Assembly: GCA_944384505.1 (NCBI GenBank)
Contig: CALWTQ010000013.1
Coordinates: 1-63,166 of the forward strand
Length of the DNA: 63,166 nucleotides
DNA from: an uncultured Mediterraneibacter sp.
GTDB lineage: Bacteria > Bacillota > Clostridia > Lachnospirales > Lachnospiraceae
Direction of reading: 5' to 3'
A program made the position numbers and the translations under genes. Under the pieces are notes generated by a model. The model saw nothing but the letters and a program-made list of their open reading frames with translations. It ran no database searches and was not told where the DNA came from. Shown in pieces: positions 44,491 through 53,564 of the stretch. Numbering within the stretch: the first letter of the stretch is position 1; every line of letters begins with the position of its first letter.

Positions 44491-44526
44491 GATAAGCTGA
44501 GAGGCTTATTGCTTATCCGGTTTTTT
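44481..44526 (+). terminator. Riboswitch-controlled terminator before the MATE gene
   Basis: CCGGATAAG (44481-44489), part of the second aptamer core, pairs with CTTATCCGG (44512-44520), with an inner ATAAGC/GCTTAT stem and a T6 tail. Because the aptamer's 3' core is one arm of the terminator, ligand binding should prevent termination, giving an ON switch. Confidence 0.82.
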
Positions 44527-44592
44527 GCTGTTTTTTAGGAACCGGGATGGAAGCATGCGTTACTGATTTTATATACTCAGGAGGATGGGAAG

Positions 44593-45924
44593 ATGGACTT
44601 TTTAAATGGCAGAATCAAAACACTCTACTTCAAGTATCTGTCGGCAGCGTTTGGAAGTGCTCTGATTACTTCTATTTATTCAATTGTGGATATGGCGATG
44701 GTGGGGCAGTACCACGGGCCGGAAGGATCTGCGGCTCTGGCCGTGGTGGCCCCAGTCTGGAATATTATCTATAGTTTCGGGCTTCTGATGGGAATCGGCG
44801 GCTCTGTCCTGTTCAGCACAATACGCGGAAAGGCGGACGGAAATATAAGGAAATCAAATGAATATTTTACTGCATCGGTGATTGGCTCTGTGATTCTGGC
44901 GGCGGTTATATGGATGATTATCATTTTCTTTGACCGGAACCTGCTGATTGTGTTTGGGGCGCAGGATAATACGCTTACGCTGGCGAGGGAGTACGTGCTT
45001 CCGATTAAATCCGCCATACCGTTTTTCCTGTTTAATCAGATGCTGGCGGCATATCTGAGAAATGATAAGAATCCTGCGCTGGCGACAGGGGCAGTGCTGG
45101 CAGGAGGTATTTTTAACATATTCGGGGACTATTTCTTTGTGTTCATATGTGATATGGGCGCGTTCGGAGCCGGGCTTGCGACCGCCATCGGGTCTGCAAT
45201 CAGCTTCCTGGCGATGCTGTCTCATTTCTTTATGAAAAAGAACACGCTGAGGCTTGTAAAACCGGAAGGACTTGTGAGAAAATTAAGGGAGATTACAGCA
45301 ACCGGATTTTCTACGTTTTTTATTGATGTTGCCATGGGAATCCTGACGATCCTGTTTAACCGTCAGATCATGGTATATCTCGGGACGAATGCCCTGTCGG
45401 TTTACGGAGTGATCGTTAATATCAGCACTTTTGTGCAGTGCTGCGCCTACAGTGTGGGACAGGCTTCCCAGCCGGTTATTTCTACCAACTTTGGAGCGGG
45501 AAGAGGAGACCGGATAAAAGAAACTCTGAAATACGCGCTTGGAACAGTGGCGGCATTCAGCCTGTTCTGGACGGTTTTAAGCATGCTGATTCCCAATACG
45601 TTTATCCGGCTTTTCATGGCGCCTACGGAGGAAGTGCTCCGGATCGCGCCGGCGATTATCCGGTGCTACGGGATTTCCTTCCTGCTCCTGCCGCTGAATA
45701 TCTTTTCCACGTATTATTTCCAGGCGCTGATGAAGCCGAAAGCGGCTTTTGTGGCGTCTGTGGCCAGAGGACTTGTGATCAGCGGCGTGCTGATCTATCT
45801 GCTCCCGGCGGTGTTCGAGGGAAATGCGATCTGGTTTGCGATGCCGGTTACAGAAGCAGTTGTAGCGGTATATGTCATCACTGAGATGATAAAATATACA
45901 AAGCAGCTTACCGTAAAGGTATGA
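44593..45924 (+). CDS. MATE family multidrug exporter (MepA-like)
   Basis: This 443-residue protein has twelve membrane segments in two six-helix halves, with MATE features SIVDMAMVGQYHG, GGSVLFSTIRGK and GQASQPVISTNFGAG. AGGAGG precedes the ATG. Expression is controlled by the tandem aptamers directly upstream, so guanidinium or a related cation is the expected substrate or signal. In contrast to the MATE remnant at 2248, this copy is intact. Confidence 0.93.
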   Translation: MDFLNGRIKTLYFKYLSAAFGSALITSIYSIVDMAMVGQYHGPEGSAALAVVAPVWNIIYSFGLLMGIGGSVLFSTIRGKADGNIRKSNEYFTASVIGSVILAAVIWMIIIFFDRNLLIVFGAQDNTLTLAREYVLPIKSAIPFFLFNQMLAAYLRNDKNPALATGAVLAGGIFNIFGDYFFVFICDMGAFGAGLATAIGSAISFLAMLSHFFMKKNTLRLVKPEGLVRKLREITATGFSTFFIDVAMGILTILFNRQIMVYLGTNALSVYGVIVNISTFVQCCAYSVGQASQPVISTNFGAGRGDRIKETLKYALGTVAAFSLFWTVLSMLIPNTFIRLFMAPTEEVLRIAPAIIRCYGISFLLLPLNIFSTYYFQALMKPKAAFVASVARGLVISGVLIYLLPAVFEGNAIWFAMPVTEAVVAVYVITEMIKYTKQLTVKV

Positions 45925-45946
45925 GTATCACAAGGGAGGTATAAAC

Positions 45947-46552
45947 ATGAACAGAATCATTACGATCGGACGTGAATTCGGAAGCGGAGGAAGGGAACTG
46001 GGACGCAGGCTCTCAGAAGAGCTGGGCATTGCCTATTATGACCAGGAGATTGTAAGCGAGATCGCCCGGCGGACCGAACTGTCAGAACAGTATGTTCAGT
46101 CTGTTGTGGAGCATCAGCCGTCATTCTCCTTTCCGATTCATATCGGCAGGAGTTTTTATCCGGCTCCGTCCCCGGTGCTTGACCAGAGCATGACGGTCTA
46201 TCAGGAACAGTCACGGATTATCACGGAGATGGCGCAGAAATCGGACTGTGTGATCGTGGGGCGCTGCGGCGATTATATTCTGCGGGAATATGAGCCCTTC
46301 CGCATGTTCGTGTATGCGGATATGGACAGCAAGATGAAACGCTGCCGCGAAAAAGCCCCGGAGGATGAGAAGATGACAGACCGGGAGTTAAAGCAGCATA
46401 TTCTGGGGATTGATAAGAAGCGGGCGAAGTATTACGAATTCTATACCGGGCACAGGTGGGGGGATAAGCTCAATTTTGACTTGTGCATCAACACTTCCCG
46501 CACAGTGATCAAGGAGATTGTCCCGGCAGTGGCAAAACTCTTCCAGGGGTGA
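45947..46552 (+). CDS. Cytidylate kinase-like family protein
   Basis: This 201-residue P-loop protein of the cytidylate-kinase-like family has an N-terminal TIGREFGSGGRELGRRL in place of a strict Walker A, followed by YYDQEIV, SDCVIVGRCGDYIL and the lid region RCREKAPEDEKMTDREL. True nucleotide kinase activity is unproven for this group. It lies 22 bases behind the MATE gene behind GGGAGG and may share its mRNA. Confidence 0.88.
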   Translation: MNRIITIGREFGSGGRELGRRLSEELGIAYYDQEIVSEIARRTELSEQYVQSVVEHQPSFSFPIHIGRSFYPAPSPVLDQSMTVYQEQSRIITEMAQKSDCVIVGRCGDYILREYEPFRMFVYADMDSKMKRCREKAPEDEKMTDRELKQHILGIDKKRAKYYEFYTGHRWGDKLNFDLCINTSRTVIKEIVPAVAKLFQG

Positions 46553-46596
46553 TCAGGGAGCTTCAAAAGTGATAAAGCTCTTCCGGGAGCGGATGA

Positions 46597-46643
46597 TTAA
46601 AAAGGGGCTGCCGGTTAATACCGGTTTTTCAGCCCCTTTTTAA
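46597..46643. terminator. Bidirectional terminator between convergent genes
   Basis: AAAAAGGGGCTG (46599-46610) pairs with CAGCCCCTTTTT (46630-46641), enclosing a CCGGT/ACCGG inner stem. A-tracts and T-tracts on both sides allow termination of the kinase-like gene and of the opposing transporter gene. Confidence 0.85.
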
Positions 46644-46656
46644 TGAATCAGTATGA

Positions 46657-47934
46657 TCAGAACAAATTTACAATGGAATTGATCAGTGCGGGAACTGAAT
46701 TTTTCAGTGCGAAAAATGTCATAACCAGCACGAAAATATAGCTGATAAGCATACAGATCTTGAGCACGTTAGGGGTCGGATACCCTTCAAAAATATCTTT
46801 TCTGAAGATCATCCGTGTGATAAAGAAACCTGCCACAGGGGTTGCGATCGCAGTTGCGACATTCGCTATGTAGATCAGCTGTGTCGGTGAACCGCCGTAT
46901 GCAAAACAGATTACACAGGCGATGGCGATACAGATCATACATCCCCACTGGATTGATTTTGATTCCAGTCCGACTTCTTTGTCAAATCCTGCATTGAGAA
47001 GAACCATACCCCTCTGCGTATTGCCGAGCAGAGAAGAAAAACCGGCTCCGACCAGAGCGATTCCCATCATATATTTGGCGGTATTTCCCATAAATGGTAC
47101 GAGCAGTTCAGCCAGCTGCTGCGGAGCAGTGATGGAGATCCCCTGCGGGAACAGGACGATTGCGCCCACGAGAACGACCGCGCCGGAGATCAGGATTACA
47201 CTGACTACATGTGCGATTGCGTCCGCCAGCATGGCGCCGTTAAAGAGGTCTTCTTTCTTCCATTTCTTCTCTGCGCCAAGGTATGTGCCGTATATTCCGG
47301 ATGTAACAGCCGCGTTCGTGCTGATATATCCAAGAGCTGTGGCAAAGCTGCCCGCCGCGAATCCCCAGTGAGTGAGACCGTATCCCATCTCGCCCCAGTC
47401 AGGGCCTCCTGCTGATATTAAGGTTGCGTAAAACGCAAGAATCATGGCGAGAATACAGAGGAGAATCCCTTTTTCCACTTTGGAGTATACTCCTTTTGAA
47501 AAATAGCAGTAGGCTAGTACTGCCAGCATAATCAGTGCGCCCAGTTTCCAGTTGATGCCAAAGATCAGCGTCATTCCTGTTCCTGTTCCGGTGATGTTTC
47601 CGAGAGTAAAAAAGAAGCAGGCGAGAAAAGTGGCGATTCCGACAAAGGCCGCCGCGACTTTTCCGTAATAATGGCGGATTGCATGGATGATCGGCATCCC
47701 GGAGAGCATTCCGATTCTGTACGTAGTGAGCATAAAGGTGATCCCCATAAATGCGATGGGGATGATCAGCCAGATCATCCGGTACCCGTAATCTGCCCCC
47801 AGCATGGCTGATGTCGTGATGTTCCCCGGTCCGATGACGACTCCGGTTAAGATGATTCCGGGGCCTATTCTCTTGATTATTTCAAGGAAAGAAAGCTTTT
47901 TCACTTCCTTTCCGTCTATCATTACTTTACCCAT
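46657..47934 (-). CDS. NRAMP-fold transporter lacking the canonical metal ligands
   Basis: This 425-residue membrane protein has about 11 helices of the NRAMP/APC fold. The first helix reads IGPGIILTGVVIGPGNITT. Position 35, where metal-transporting NRAMPs have the Asp of DPGN, is Gly. Helix 6 reads ATALGYISTNAAVTSGIYG, without the MPH-type Met. Both metal-site residues are therefore missing, so manganese or iron uptake is doubtful. It follows an aldolase gene 85 bases upstream in the same operon under LacI control. I infer transport of an organic acid. Confidence 0.82.
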   Translation of the reverse strand: MGKVMIDGKEVKKLSFLEIIKRIGPGIILTGVVIGPGNITTSAMLGADYGYRMIWLIIPIAFMGITFMLTTYRIGMLSGMPIIHAIRHYYGKVAAAFVGIATFLACFFFTLGNITGTGTGMTLIFGINWKLGALIMLAVLAYCYFSKGVYSKVEKGILLCILAMILAFYATLISAGGPDWGEMGYGLTHWGFAAGSFATALGYISTNAAVTSGIYGTYLGAEKKWKKEDLFNGAMLADAIAHVVSVILISGAVVLVGAIVLFPQGISITAPQQLAELLVPFMGNTAKYMMGIALVGAGFSSLLGNTQRGMVLLNAGFDKEVGLESKSIQWGCMICIAIACVICFAYGGSPTQLIYIANVATAIATPVAGFFITRMIFRKDIFEGYPTPNVLKICMLISYIFVLVMTFFALKNSVPALINSIVNLF

Positions 47935-48019
47935 GTCATACCTCCTGATATGAAACCGGCTGTGGATGCCGGATGGAAATAGTCGTTTCCTTTTCTGACA
48001 GCCACAGCCTTAATTACAT

Positions 48020-48994
48020 TTAGTCTTCGTACTGGCTCATGTCAACTTTCGGAAGTCCGCTGCGCTCAATTCCAAGTGCAACCCAGTCTTTCTCTTCCTG
48101 ATTCAGCGGGAGAACCGGTCTGCGCATCAGTGCGGATTTGAATACACCGCGCTGTACAAGGGCTTCTTTCAGGCGCGCATGCGCCTCGCCGGAAGGCTGG
48201 CCGCCGCCGTAGATCGCCTGGGAGATATGATAGATCCGGTCGGACCAGTCCTGCGCCTCTTTCAGAGTGTGTTTCTCCGGGTTTTTGAATACATCCCATG
48301 CCGGGCAGATCAGCTCCGGTACACAGCCTGCGAAACCGATCAGGGCGCCGTCCATACCCGGGAACCAGCTTACGCACAGTGTCTCGTCATGGCAGGTGAT
48401 AAGAGAGATATCCGGGCACTCTTCACGGAGCAGCCTTACGTCATGCTCATAGATTGAAGTAACGCGAGTTCCCATTTTGATGCATTTCACATGGTCGATT
48501 TCTTTGCACATCCTGATCAGTGTCTCAACCGGATAGAATGCTTTGCTTGTAGCCGGATACAGGTGGATGATGATATCAATGTCAGCACCTTCCGCGACAT
48601 CTTTTATATATTCAAACGGAGCGTTCTCGTTCATGCCGAAGCGCAGCCACATGTGAGGCGGCATCAGAAGGATTCCGTCAGCGCCTGCTTCTTTCGCCTC
48701 TTTTGCCATCTCGATGCTCTCGATCGTGTTCTCGCAGTTGATTCCGGAAATGATTGTCATAACATCTCCGCATTCCTCGGAGCAGATCTCTACAACACGT
48801 TTGCGCTCTGCGCGGTTTAAGCCGGTAATTTCTCCGGTGTGTCCGTTACATACAAGACCTTCAATTCCCTTTCCGTAGAAACTCTTGATCCAGCGGAGAT
48901 AAGTGCGGAATTCTTTTTCGTTGATTGTGTAGTCGTCGTTAAGCGGAACAGAAACTGCCGGGAAGATTGTTTTAAATGTTTTTACTTTAGCCAT
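48020..48994 (-). CDS. Dihydrodipicolinate synthase/N-acetylneuraminate lyase family aldolase
   Basis: This 324-residue TIM-barrel class I aldolase has AVSVPLNDDYTIN, the carboxylate-binding GHTGEI (about 45-50), the Tyr in IIIHLYPATS and the Schiff-base Lys in VKCIKMGTRV. The start at 48994 follows AAGGAG, so the in-frame extension to 49078 is rejected. The family includes DapA, sialic acid lyase and keto-deoxy sugar acid aldolases. A dedicated LacI regulator and transporter suggest a catabolic role rather than lysine synthesis. Confidence 0.88.
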   Translation of the reverse strand: MAKVKTFKTIFPAVSVPLNDDYTINEKEFRTYLRWIKSFYGKGIEGLVCNGHTGEITGLNRAERKRVVEICSEECGDVMTIISGINCENTIESIEMAKEAKEAGADGILLMPPHMWLRFGMNENAPFEYIKDVAEGADIDIIIHLYPATSKAFYPVETLIRMCKEIDHVKCIKMGTRVTSIYEHDVRLLREECPDISLITCHDETLCVSWFPGMDGALIGFAGCVPELICPAWDVFKNPEKHTLKEAQDWSDRIYHISQAIYGGGQPSGEAHARLKEALVQRGVFKSALMRRPVLPLNQEEKDWVALGIERSGLPKVDMSQYED

Positions 48995-49072
48995 GATAAA
49001 TACTCCTTTTTGATCGATTTTATAGTTGTAACAAATGTTTTGGCCGGGCCTGCGCGTTGCCCGTTTATGTAG

Positions 49073-49130
49073 ATACAAACGTTTGTATATCTTGTGATTC
49101 TTTTATAGCATGTATGTTTTTTGACGTCAA
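49073..49130 (-). promoter_or_regulatory. Promoter and LacI operator of the aldolase operon
   Basis: On the minus strand, TTGACG (49130-49125) and TATAAA (49107-49102) have a 17-base spacer. The perfect 16-base palindrome ATACAAACGTTTGTAT (49073-49088), with the CG centre typical of LacI operators, lies just behind the transcription start. Upstream (49138-49181) TGCA recurs five times about 10 bases apart. Confidence 0.75.
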
Positions 49131-49242
49131 TAATTTGTGCAATCTCTGCAATGTTTTGCATATGGACTGCAATAAATTGCATAAAACAGAGAAAATAGAA
49201 GGTGATTTTTTAACATATTTATGATTTTTTACATGAAATAAA

Positions 49243-49294
49243 TTGACGTACACAGCAGAAACTGTATATAATTTCTATATGCAAACCTTTGCAT
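49243..49294 (+). promoter_or_regulatory. Promoter and operator of the LacI gene
   Basis: TTGACG (49243-49248) and TATAAT (49267-49272) have an 18-base spacer. The 16-base palindrome ATGCAAACCTTTGCAT (49279-49294, centre CC with one mismatch) covers the start of transcription, consistent with autoregulation by LacI. Confidence 0.75.
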
Positions 49295-49314
49295 ACGGAT
49301 CGGAGGTGATTGAA

Positions 49315-50310
49315 ATGGCAACACTGAAAGATGTTGCGAAACTGGCGGATGTGGATGTAAGCACGGTTTCCCGTGCGCTGAATAATACTTCTTATGTACA
49401 TCCGGAGACAAAAGCACGCATCCTTGCGGCAGTGAAAGAATTGAGCTATACCCCTAATGTGCTTGCGCAGGGGCTGAGGCAGGGAAAGCGCCATACGATC
49501 GGAGTCATTGTCCCACGTCTTCATATGACTGTATTCGCGGCGACTACACAGGGAATTGAGGAAGAAGCGCGTAAACGGGGGTATGCGACCCTGATATGCA
49601 GCACAGAGGATGACGCGAAGATAGAGAGAGAAAGTCTGAACCGGTTGAGGAACGGTTTTGTAGACGGAATTATTATCACCGGGACCGGGCGGAACAGCCG
49701 CATTATCCGGGACATTAAAACGAGCGGGCTTGCGGTCACGCAGGTGATGAGAAAGCAGATAGACAATATCAGCAGCGTTACAGTAGATTACGAGGCATGC
49801 GGGTACGAAGCTGTAAAATATCTGTCAGGAAAAGGATGCCGTGAGATCGGGCTTATCAATGGATCTATGAAACTCTCTCCATATAAAGGAAGATATGACG
49901 GATACCAGCGGGCCCTGAAGGAACTGGGACTCACAGCAACGTGCGCTGAGTCAGAGTCATCCGTACACAGCGTCGAATATGGGTACCAGTGCGCTATGGA
50001 GCTGATGGTGCGGAATCCGCACCTGGATGCGATCATGGCGGCAACAGATATCCAGGGGATTGGCGCTATGCGCGCGCTGAAAGAAAGTGAGATCAGGGTT
50101 CCGGATGAAGTGAGGCTGATCAGTCTTACCGGCGATGTTATCAGCGGGATGCTGGAGACTTCCATGACTTCTCTTGAGATGCCCGCCCACGAGATGGGAG
50201 TGAAGGCTGCTGCCATGACGATCGAAGAGATTGAGGCGCCATCCGAGCAGAAGCCGACGCCGCAGCATCTGGTATTCTACTCGCAGCTAGTGGAGCGGGA
50301 GAGCGGCTGA
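49315..50310 (+). CDS. LacI family regulator of the aldolase operon
   Basis: This 331-residue repressor has the helix-turn-helix ATLKDVAKLADVDVSTVSRALNN (about 2-24) and the hinge region with LAQGLRQGKRHTIGVIVP. The sugar-binding-type domain follows, with VPDEVRLISLTGDVISG near the C-terminus. CGGAGG precedes ATG 49315. It is divergent from the aldolase operon, and matching operators lie at both promoters. The effector is probably the imported substrate of the operon. Confidence 0.92.
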   Translation: MATLKDVAKLADVDVSTVSRALNNTSYVHPETKARILAAVKELSYTPNVLAQGLRQGKRHTIGVIVPRLHMTVFAATTQGIEEEARKRGYATLICSTEDDAKIERESLNRLRNGFVDGIIITGTGRNSRIIRDIKTSGLAVTQVMRKQIDNISSVTVDYEACGYEAVKYLSGKGCREIGLINGSMKLSPYKGRYDGYQRALKELGLTATCAESESSVHSVEYGYQCAMELMVRNPHLDAIMAATDIQGIGAMRALKESEIRVPDEVRLISLTGDVISGMLETSMTSLEMPAHEMGVKAAAMTIEEIEAPSEQKPTPQHLVFYSQLVERESG

Positions 50311-50348
50311 ACTGTTACGATATTTTTGTCAGGAATAATGAAAATATC

Positions 50349-50377
50349 TTCTCAATGGCTGACAGAAAAGGTATAAT
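50349..50377 (+). promoter_or_regulatory. Promoter of the AAA-ATPase/nuclease gene
   Basis: TTCTCA (50349-50354) and TATAAT (50372-50377) with a 17-base spacer lie 58 bases before the start codon. Confidence 0.5.
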
Positions 50378-50435
50378 TAAGAAGCGACATTTAGCAACAG
50401 AAAATCTCAGCAGCCGGAAATAGAGGTGAACTCGC

Positions 50436-52148
50436 ATGAAAAAAGCCATGCCGATCGGAGTAGACAATTTTGAAAAACTGATGACAGAAGGTTATTACTA
50501 TGTGGATAAAACCATGTTTATAAAGGAACTTCTTGACTTAAAAGGAGAAGTGAATCTGTTTACACGTCCGCGCCGGTTTGGGAAAACTTTGAATCTGAGT
50601 ATGCTCCGGTGCTTTTTTGAGGATACCGGAGATGACGGAAAAAACGCGGAAAAGAAGAATCTGTTTGAAGGTCTGCGGATCATGTCGGCAGGAGAAGAAT
50701 ATGTTGGACAGATGGGAAAATATCCTGTGATAAATGTGACGTTGAAGTCCGCGAAGCAGGATTCCTTTGAGTCGGCGTATTATAAGATAAAAGAAGAGAT
50801 CGCAAGGGAATTTAAAAGGCATGACAGCCTTCTGGGTTCGGAGGCGCTTTCGGAAGCAGATAAGCAGATGTTCCAGGATATTATGGACAGAAATGCATCT
50901 TATGATGTATATTCCGGCGCACTTAAGTTCCTCAGCGAGTGTCTGTGTGCGGCGATGCATCAGCCTGTTATTATTCTCATCGATGAGTATGATGTTCCGC
51001 TCGAGAATGCATATTTCTCCGGTTTTTATGATAAAATGGCAGGACTGATCCGCTCACTTTTCGAGTCCGCTCTGAAAACAAATTCCTGCCTGAAATTTGC
51101 AGTGATTACCGGCTGTCTCAGAATATCGAGGGAGAGTATTTTTACGGGACTGAATCACCTGAATATTATCTCTGTGCTGAACAGGAATTACAGCGAACAT
51201 TTCGGATTTACCGAGCCGGAGGTGCGCCGGGCAATGGAATATTACGGCGTGGAAAAACGGTTTGATGATATGAAAGAGTGGTATGACGGATACAGGTTCG
51301 GCGATACAGAGGTGTATAACCCATGGAGTGTGCTGAAGTTTATGTACGATCTGGATGCAAGCATAAGCGCATTCCCGCGCCCTTACTGGGTGAATACAAG
51401 TTCAAACGAGATCATTAAAGATATGATCAGCCGTGCAGACCGGGAAATGAGAGGACAGATTGAAACGCTTCTGGAAGGAAACACAATGGACATACCGATT
51501 CAGGAAGAGGTTACGTATGAAGATATGTATGCAAACGGTGATAATCTGTGGAATGTCCTGTATTATACCGGGTATCTCACAAAAGAAGAGGAATACTTTA
51601 AAGAATCTACGGTTTTTTTGAAAGTGCGGATTCCGAACACAGAGGTAAAGACAATCTATCAGAATACGATACTGAACTGGTTCCGTGAAAATATAAAAAA
51701 GAGGGATTTCCGGGATCTTTATCAGGCAATGGAATCCGGTGACGCCGGAAAGATGAGAGAAATCCTGAGCGAACAGCTTTTATCTACGATCAGTTTTTAT
51801 GACAGTGCTGAGAATTTTTATCATGGATTTCTTGCCGGAATTTTGAGCCAGAGCGACCGGTATCTTGTAAAATCAAACCGTGAGTCCGGAAACGGACGGT
51901 CGGATCTGACAGTAAAAAGCCTCTCGCTTCGGGGAAAAGCTTTTATTGTGGAAGTCAAAGTATCTGAAAGCATTGATGATCTGGAAAAGGATGCCGAAGC
52001 AGCTGTGAAGCAGATCTATGACAAGGGCTATATGGAGGAGCTGCGGATAGAAGGATACCGTGATATTGCATGCTATGGAATTGCATTTTACCGGAAGGAC
52101 TGTGAAGTCCGGGGAGAGGAAAAAGATGAAAGAGCTGTCGGACATTAA
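50436..52148 (+). CDS. AAA-ATPase-like protein with C-terminal PD-(D/E)XK nuclease domain
   Basis: This 570-residue protein has an N-terminal AAA-ATPase-like domain with Walker [10 protein letters not shown] (43-51) and Walker [12 protein letters not shown]. The middle part has [19 protein letters not shown] and YWVNTSSN. The C-terminal nuclease-like domain carries GNGRSDLTV and FIVEVKVS, giving the Asp and Glu-x-Lys of the PD-(D/E)XK fold. This family is abundant in gut Firmicutes and Bacteroidetes. Its role is unknown. A terminator overlaps its 3' end. Confidence 0.9.
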   Translation: MKKAMPIGVDNFEKLMTEGYYYVDKTMFIKELLDLKGEVNLFTRPRRFGKTLNLSMLRCFFEDTGDDGKNAEKKNLFEGLRIMSAGEEYVGQMGKYPVINVTLKSAKQDSFESAYYKIKEEIAREFKRHDSLLGSEALSEADKQMFQDIMDRNASYDVYSGALKFLSECLCAAMHQPVIILIDEYDVPLENAYFSGFYDKMAGLIRSLFESALKTNSCLKFAVITGCLRISRESIFTGLNHLNIISVLNRNYSEHFGFTEPEVRRAMEYYGVEKRFDDMKEWYDGYRFGDTEVYNPWSVLKFMYDLDASISAFPRPYWVNTSSNEIIKDMISRADREMRGQIETLLEGNTMDIPIQEEVTYEDMYANGDNLWNVLYYTGYLTKEEEYFKESTVFLKVRIPNTEVKTIYQNTILNWFRENIKKRDFRDLYQAMESGDAGKMREILSEQLLSTISFYDSAENFYHGFLAGILSQSDRYLVKSNRESGNGRSDLTVKSLSLRGKAFIVEVKVSESIDDLEKDAEAAVKQIYDKGYMEELRIEGYRDIACYGIAFYRKDCEVRGEEKDERAVGH

Positions 52149-52169
52149 AAACTGTCCGACAGCTCTTTT
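52129..52169. terminator. Terminator overlapping the end of the ATPase/nuclease gene
   Basis: AAAGAGCTGTCGGAC (52129-52143) pairs perfectly with GTCCGACAGCTCTTT (52154-52168), followed by TT. The left A-rich side allows termination of the opposing nitroreductase gene too. Confidence 0.88.
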
Positions 52170-52186
52170 CCTGACGAAAAAGAAGG

Positions 52187-52853
52187 CTATTTCCATGAGA
52201 AATTTTCTTTGCCCGCTCCGATTTCAAAATGGTATTTTGCAATACCAAGATCTATTTTTGTATAAAACCCGAATCCGGCTTTGGCGGAAACGCCGTCTTT
52301 TCCCAGCGTGAACTGGAATTTCTGCTGATTCATCGCGGTCGGCGCAAGCAGAGCCGCCTCGGCGCCGGCGCGGAACCAGCCGGGAAAAGGTTCGTCTGCT
52401 TTTGCTATATCTTCCATTGATTTAGACTTATGGGAGGCCCCCCTGATTTTTTCCGTATCCCACGGAGATGACGATGCAGAGTTTCTCGCCTTCGCTGATG
52501 GTAAAAGCAGATTTTATTTTGCTGTAAGTCATGGCGACCCAGCATGTGTTTAAGCCGAGCTGCTGGGCTTTTAAGACAAGACGCTCTCCGTAGTAGCCGC
52601 ATTTTTCTTCCAGATCGGGTCCTTTTTTCCCGATCATGGCGATATAGCTGGAGACACCGCTGAACTTCCCGTAATGTGCCATAAAACTGTCAAATGCTTT
52701 TGGCTCGTTTGTTACGAGCTGGATGTGAAGGCCGCTCTCCTGATTGCAGGAATCAATCTCTGCAAGGAGTTCGGCTTTCGTATCTCTTTCAAGTGGTATG
52801 TCTTTGTACTGGCGCACGCTGTGGCGCGATTTCATTGCTTCTGTTAAATTCAT
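52187..52853 (-). pseudogene. Nitroreductase family protein, frameshifted at a C6/G6 tract
   Basis: The first 141 residues are a nitroreductase (MNLTEAMKSRHSVRQY, GYYGERLVLKAQQLGLNTCWVA). At the run of six C (52438-52443, G on the coding strand) the frame shifts and a stop follows at 52428. The remaining domain continues in the neighbouring frame (HKSKSMEDIAKADEPFPGWFRAGAEAALLAPTAMNQQKFQF) to 52187. One extra base in the G-tract explains it. This could be a true mutation, a phase-variable tract or a sequencing error. Confidence 0.75.
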
Positions 52854-53016
52854 TTTTTTCTTCCTCCGTTTGATTTATTCCTGCAAGCCGGCTGATTTCT
52901 TTCTGATGGTCTGTCAGAGACACACCTCCTTTTGGTTTATCAGATTGAACCATTGTACCATACTTTTTTGCTTGCAGCACATTGGTAAAGAAAATCAAGG
53001 TGATTGATTAACAGTT

Positions 53017-53564
53017 CAGCTATTTAGCGCACTAACATTTCCTGTGACTCACGTCCGGAAGCGGAGCGGATGGTTTGCGATACGTATTCTGTGAAAGGGG
53101 ACAGCCGTGCGATGTTCCGTTCCAGAATCCGGAAAATCTAGCAGGCCGGAGAGATGTTTAAGGGCAAAGCGGCGCTCCGGGCAACTCGCTCCGCTCAGAC
53201 AATCCCTGCGCGCCGCTTAACAACATCTCTCCGCCCTTCAAGATTTTCAGCGGATTCCTCCAAAGTCACATCTCCCGGCTGTCCTCTTCCCCAGAAAGTA
53301 TACTCAAACCATCCGCTCCGTTTCCTGCGTATTTCCTGTCGGAAATGTCATTGCCTAAATAGGCTGAACCGCGAAGTTAGCGCGGCTTGAGGGCTTTTCG
53401 ACTATGAAAGTCTTCCGGCCGCGCCTGCTTCTCGCCGCAGCTTTTAATTTCCCTTATCCCCTGGAGCGAAGCCCTGAGCCGTCCTCCATCCCCGCAGAAT
53501 ACGTCTTGGCAAAGGTACTGTTTTCGGTCGTCTCTCATCCGGACGTTAGTGAACTTTATAGCTG
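53017..53564. mobile_element. 548-bp foldback element with terminal inverted repeats (copy 2 of 3)
   Basis: The ends CAGCTATTTAGCGCACTAAC (53017-53036) and GTTAGTGAACTTTATAGCTG (53545-53564) are imperfect inverted repeats. Inside, 53057-53325 folds into a 269-nt imperfect hairpin. GGAAGCGGAGCGGATGGTTTG pairs with 53305-53325 at 20 of 21 positions, and further arms pair down to AAGCGGCGC/GCGCCGCTT. The right part (53326-53543) has several small stems and is shared with both other copies. No credible protein is encoded. It fits a non-autonomous mobile element or a large structured RNA gene. Target-site duplication was not found. Confidence 0.7.

Noticed and set aside
46657-47934. Ordinary manganese transporter MntH.
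   Set aside because: The Asp of DPGN and the Met motif of helix 6 are both missing, and the operon context is an aldolase, not metal homeostasis.
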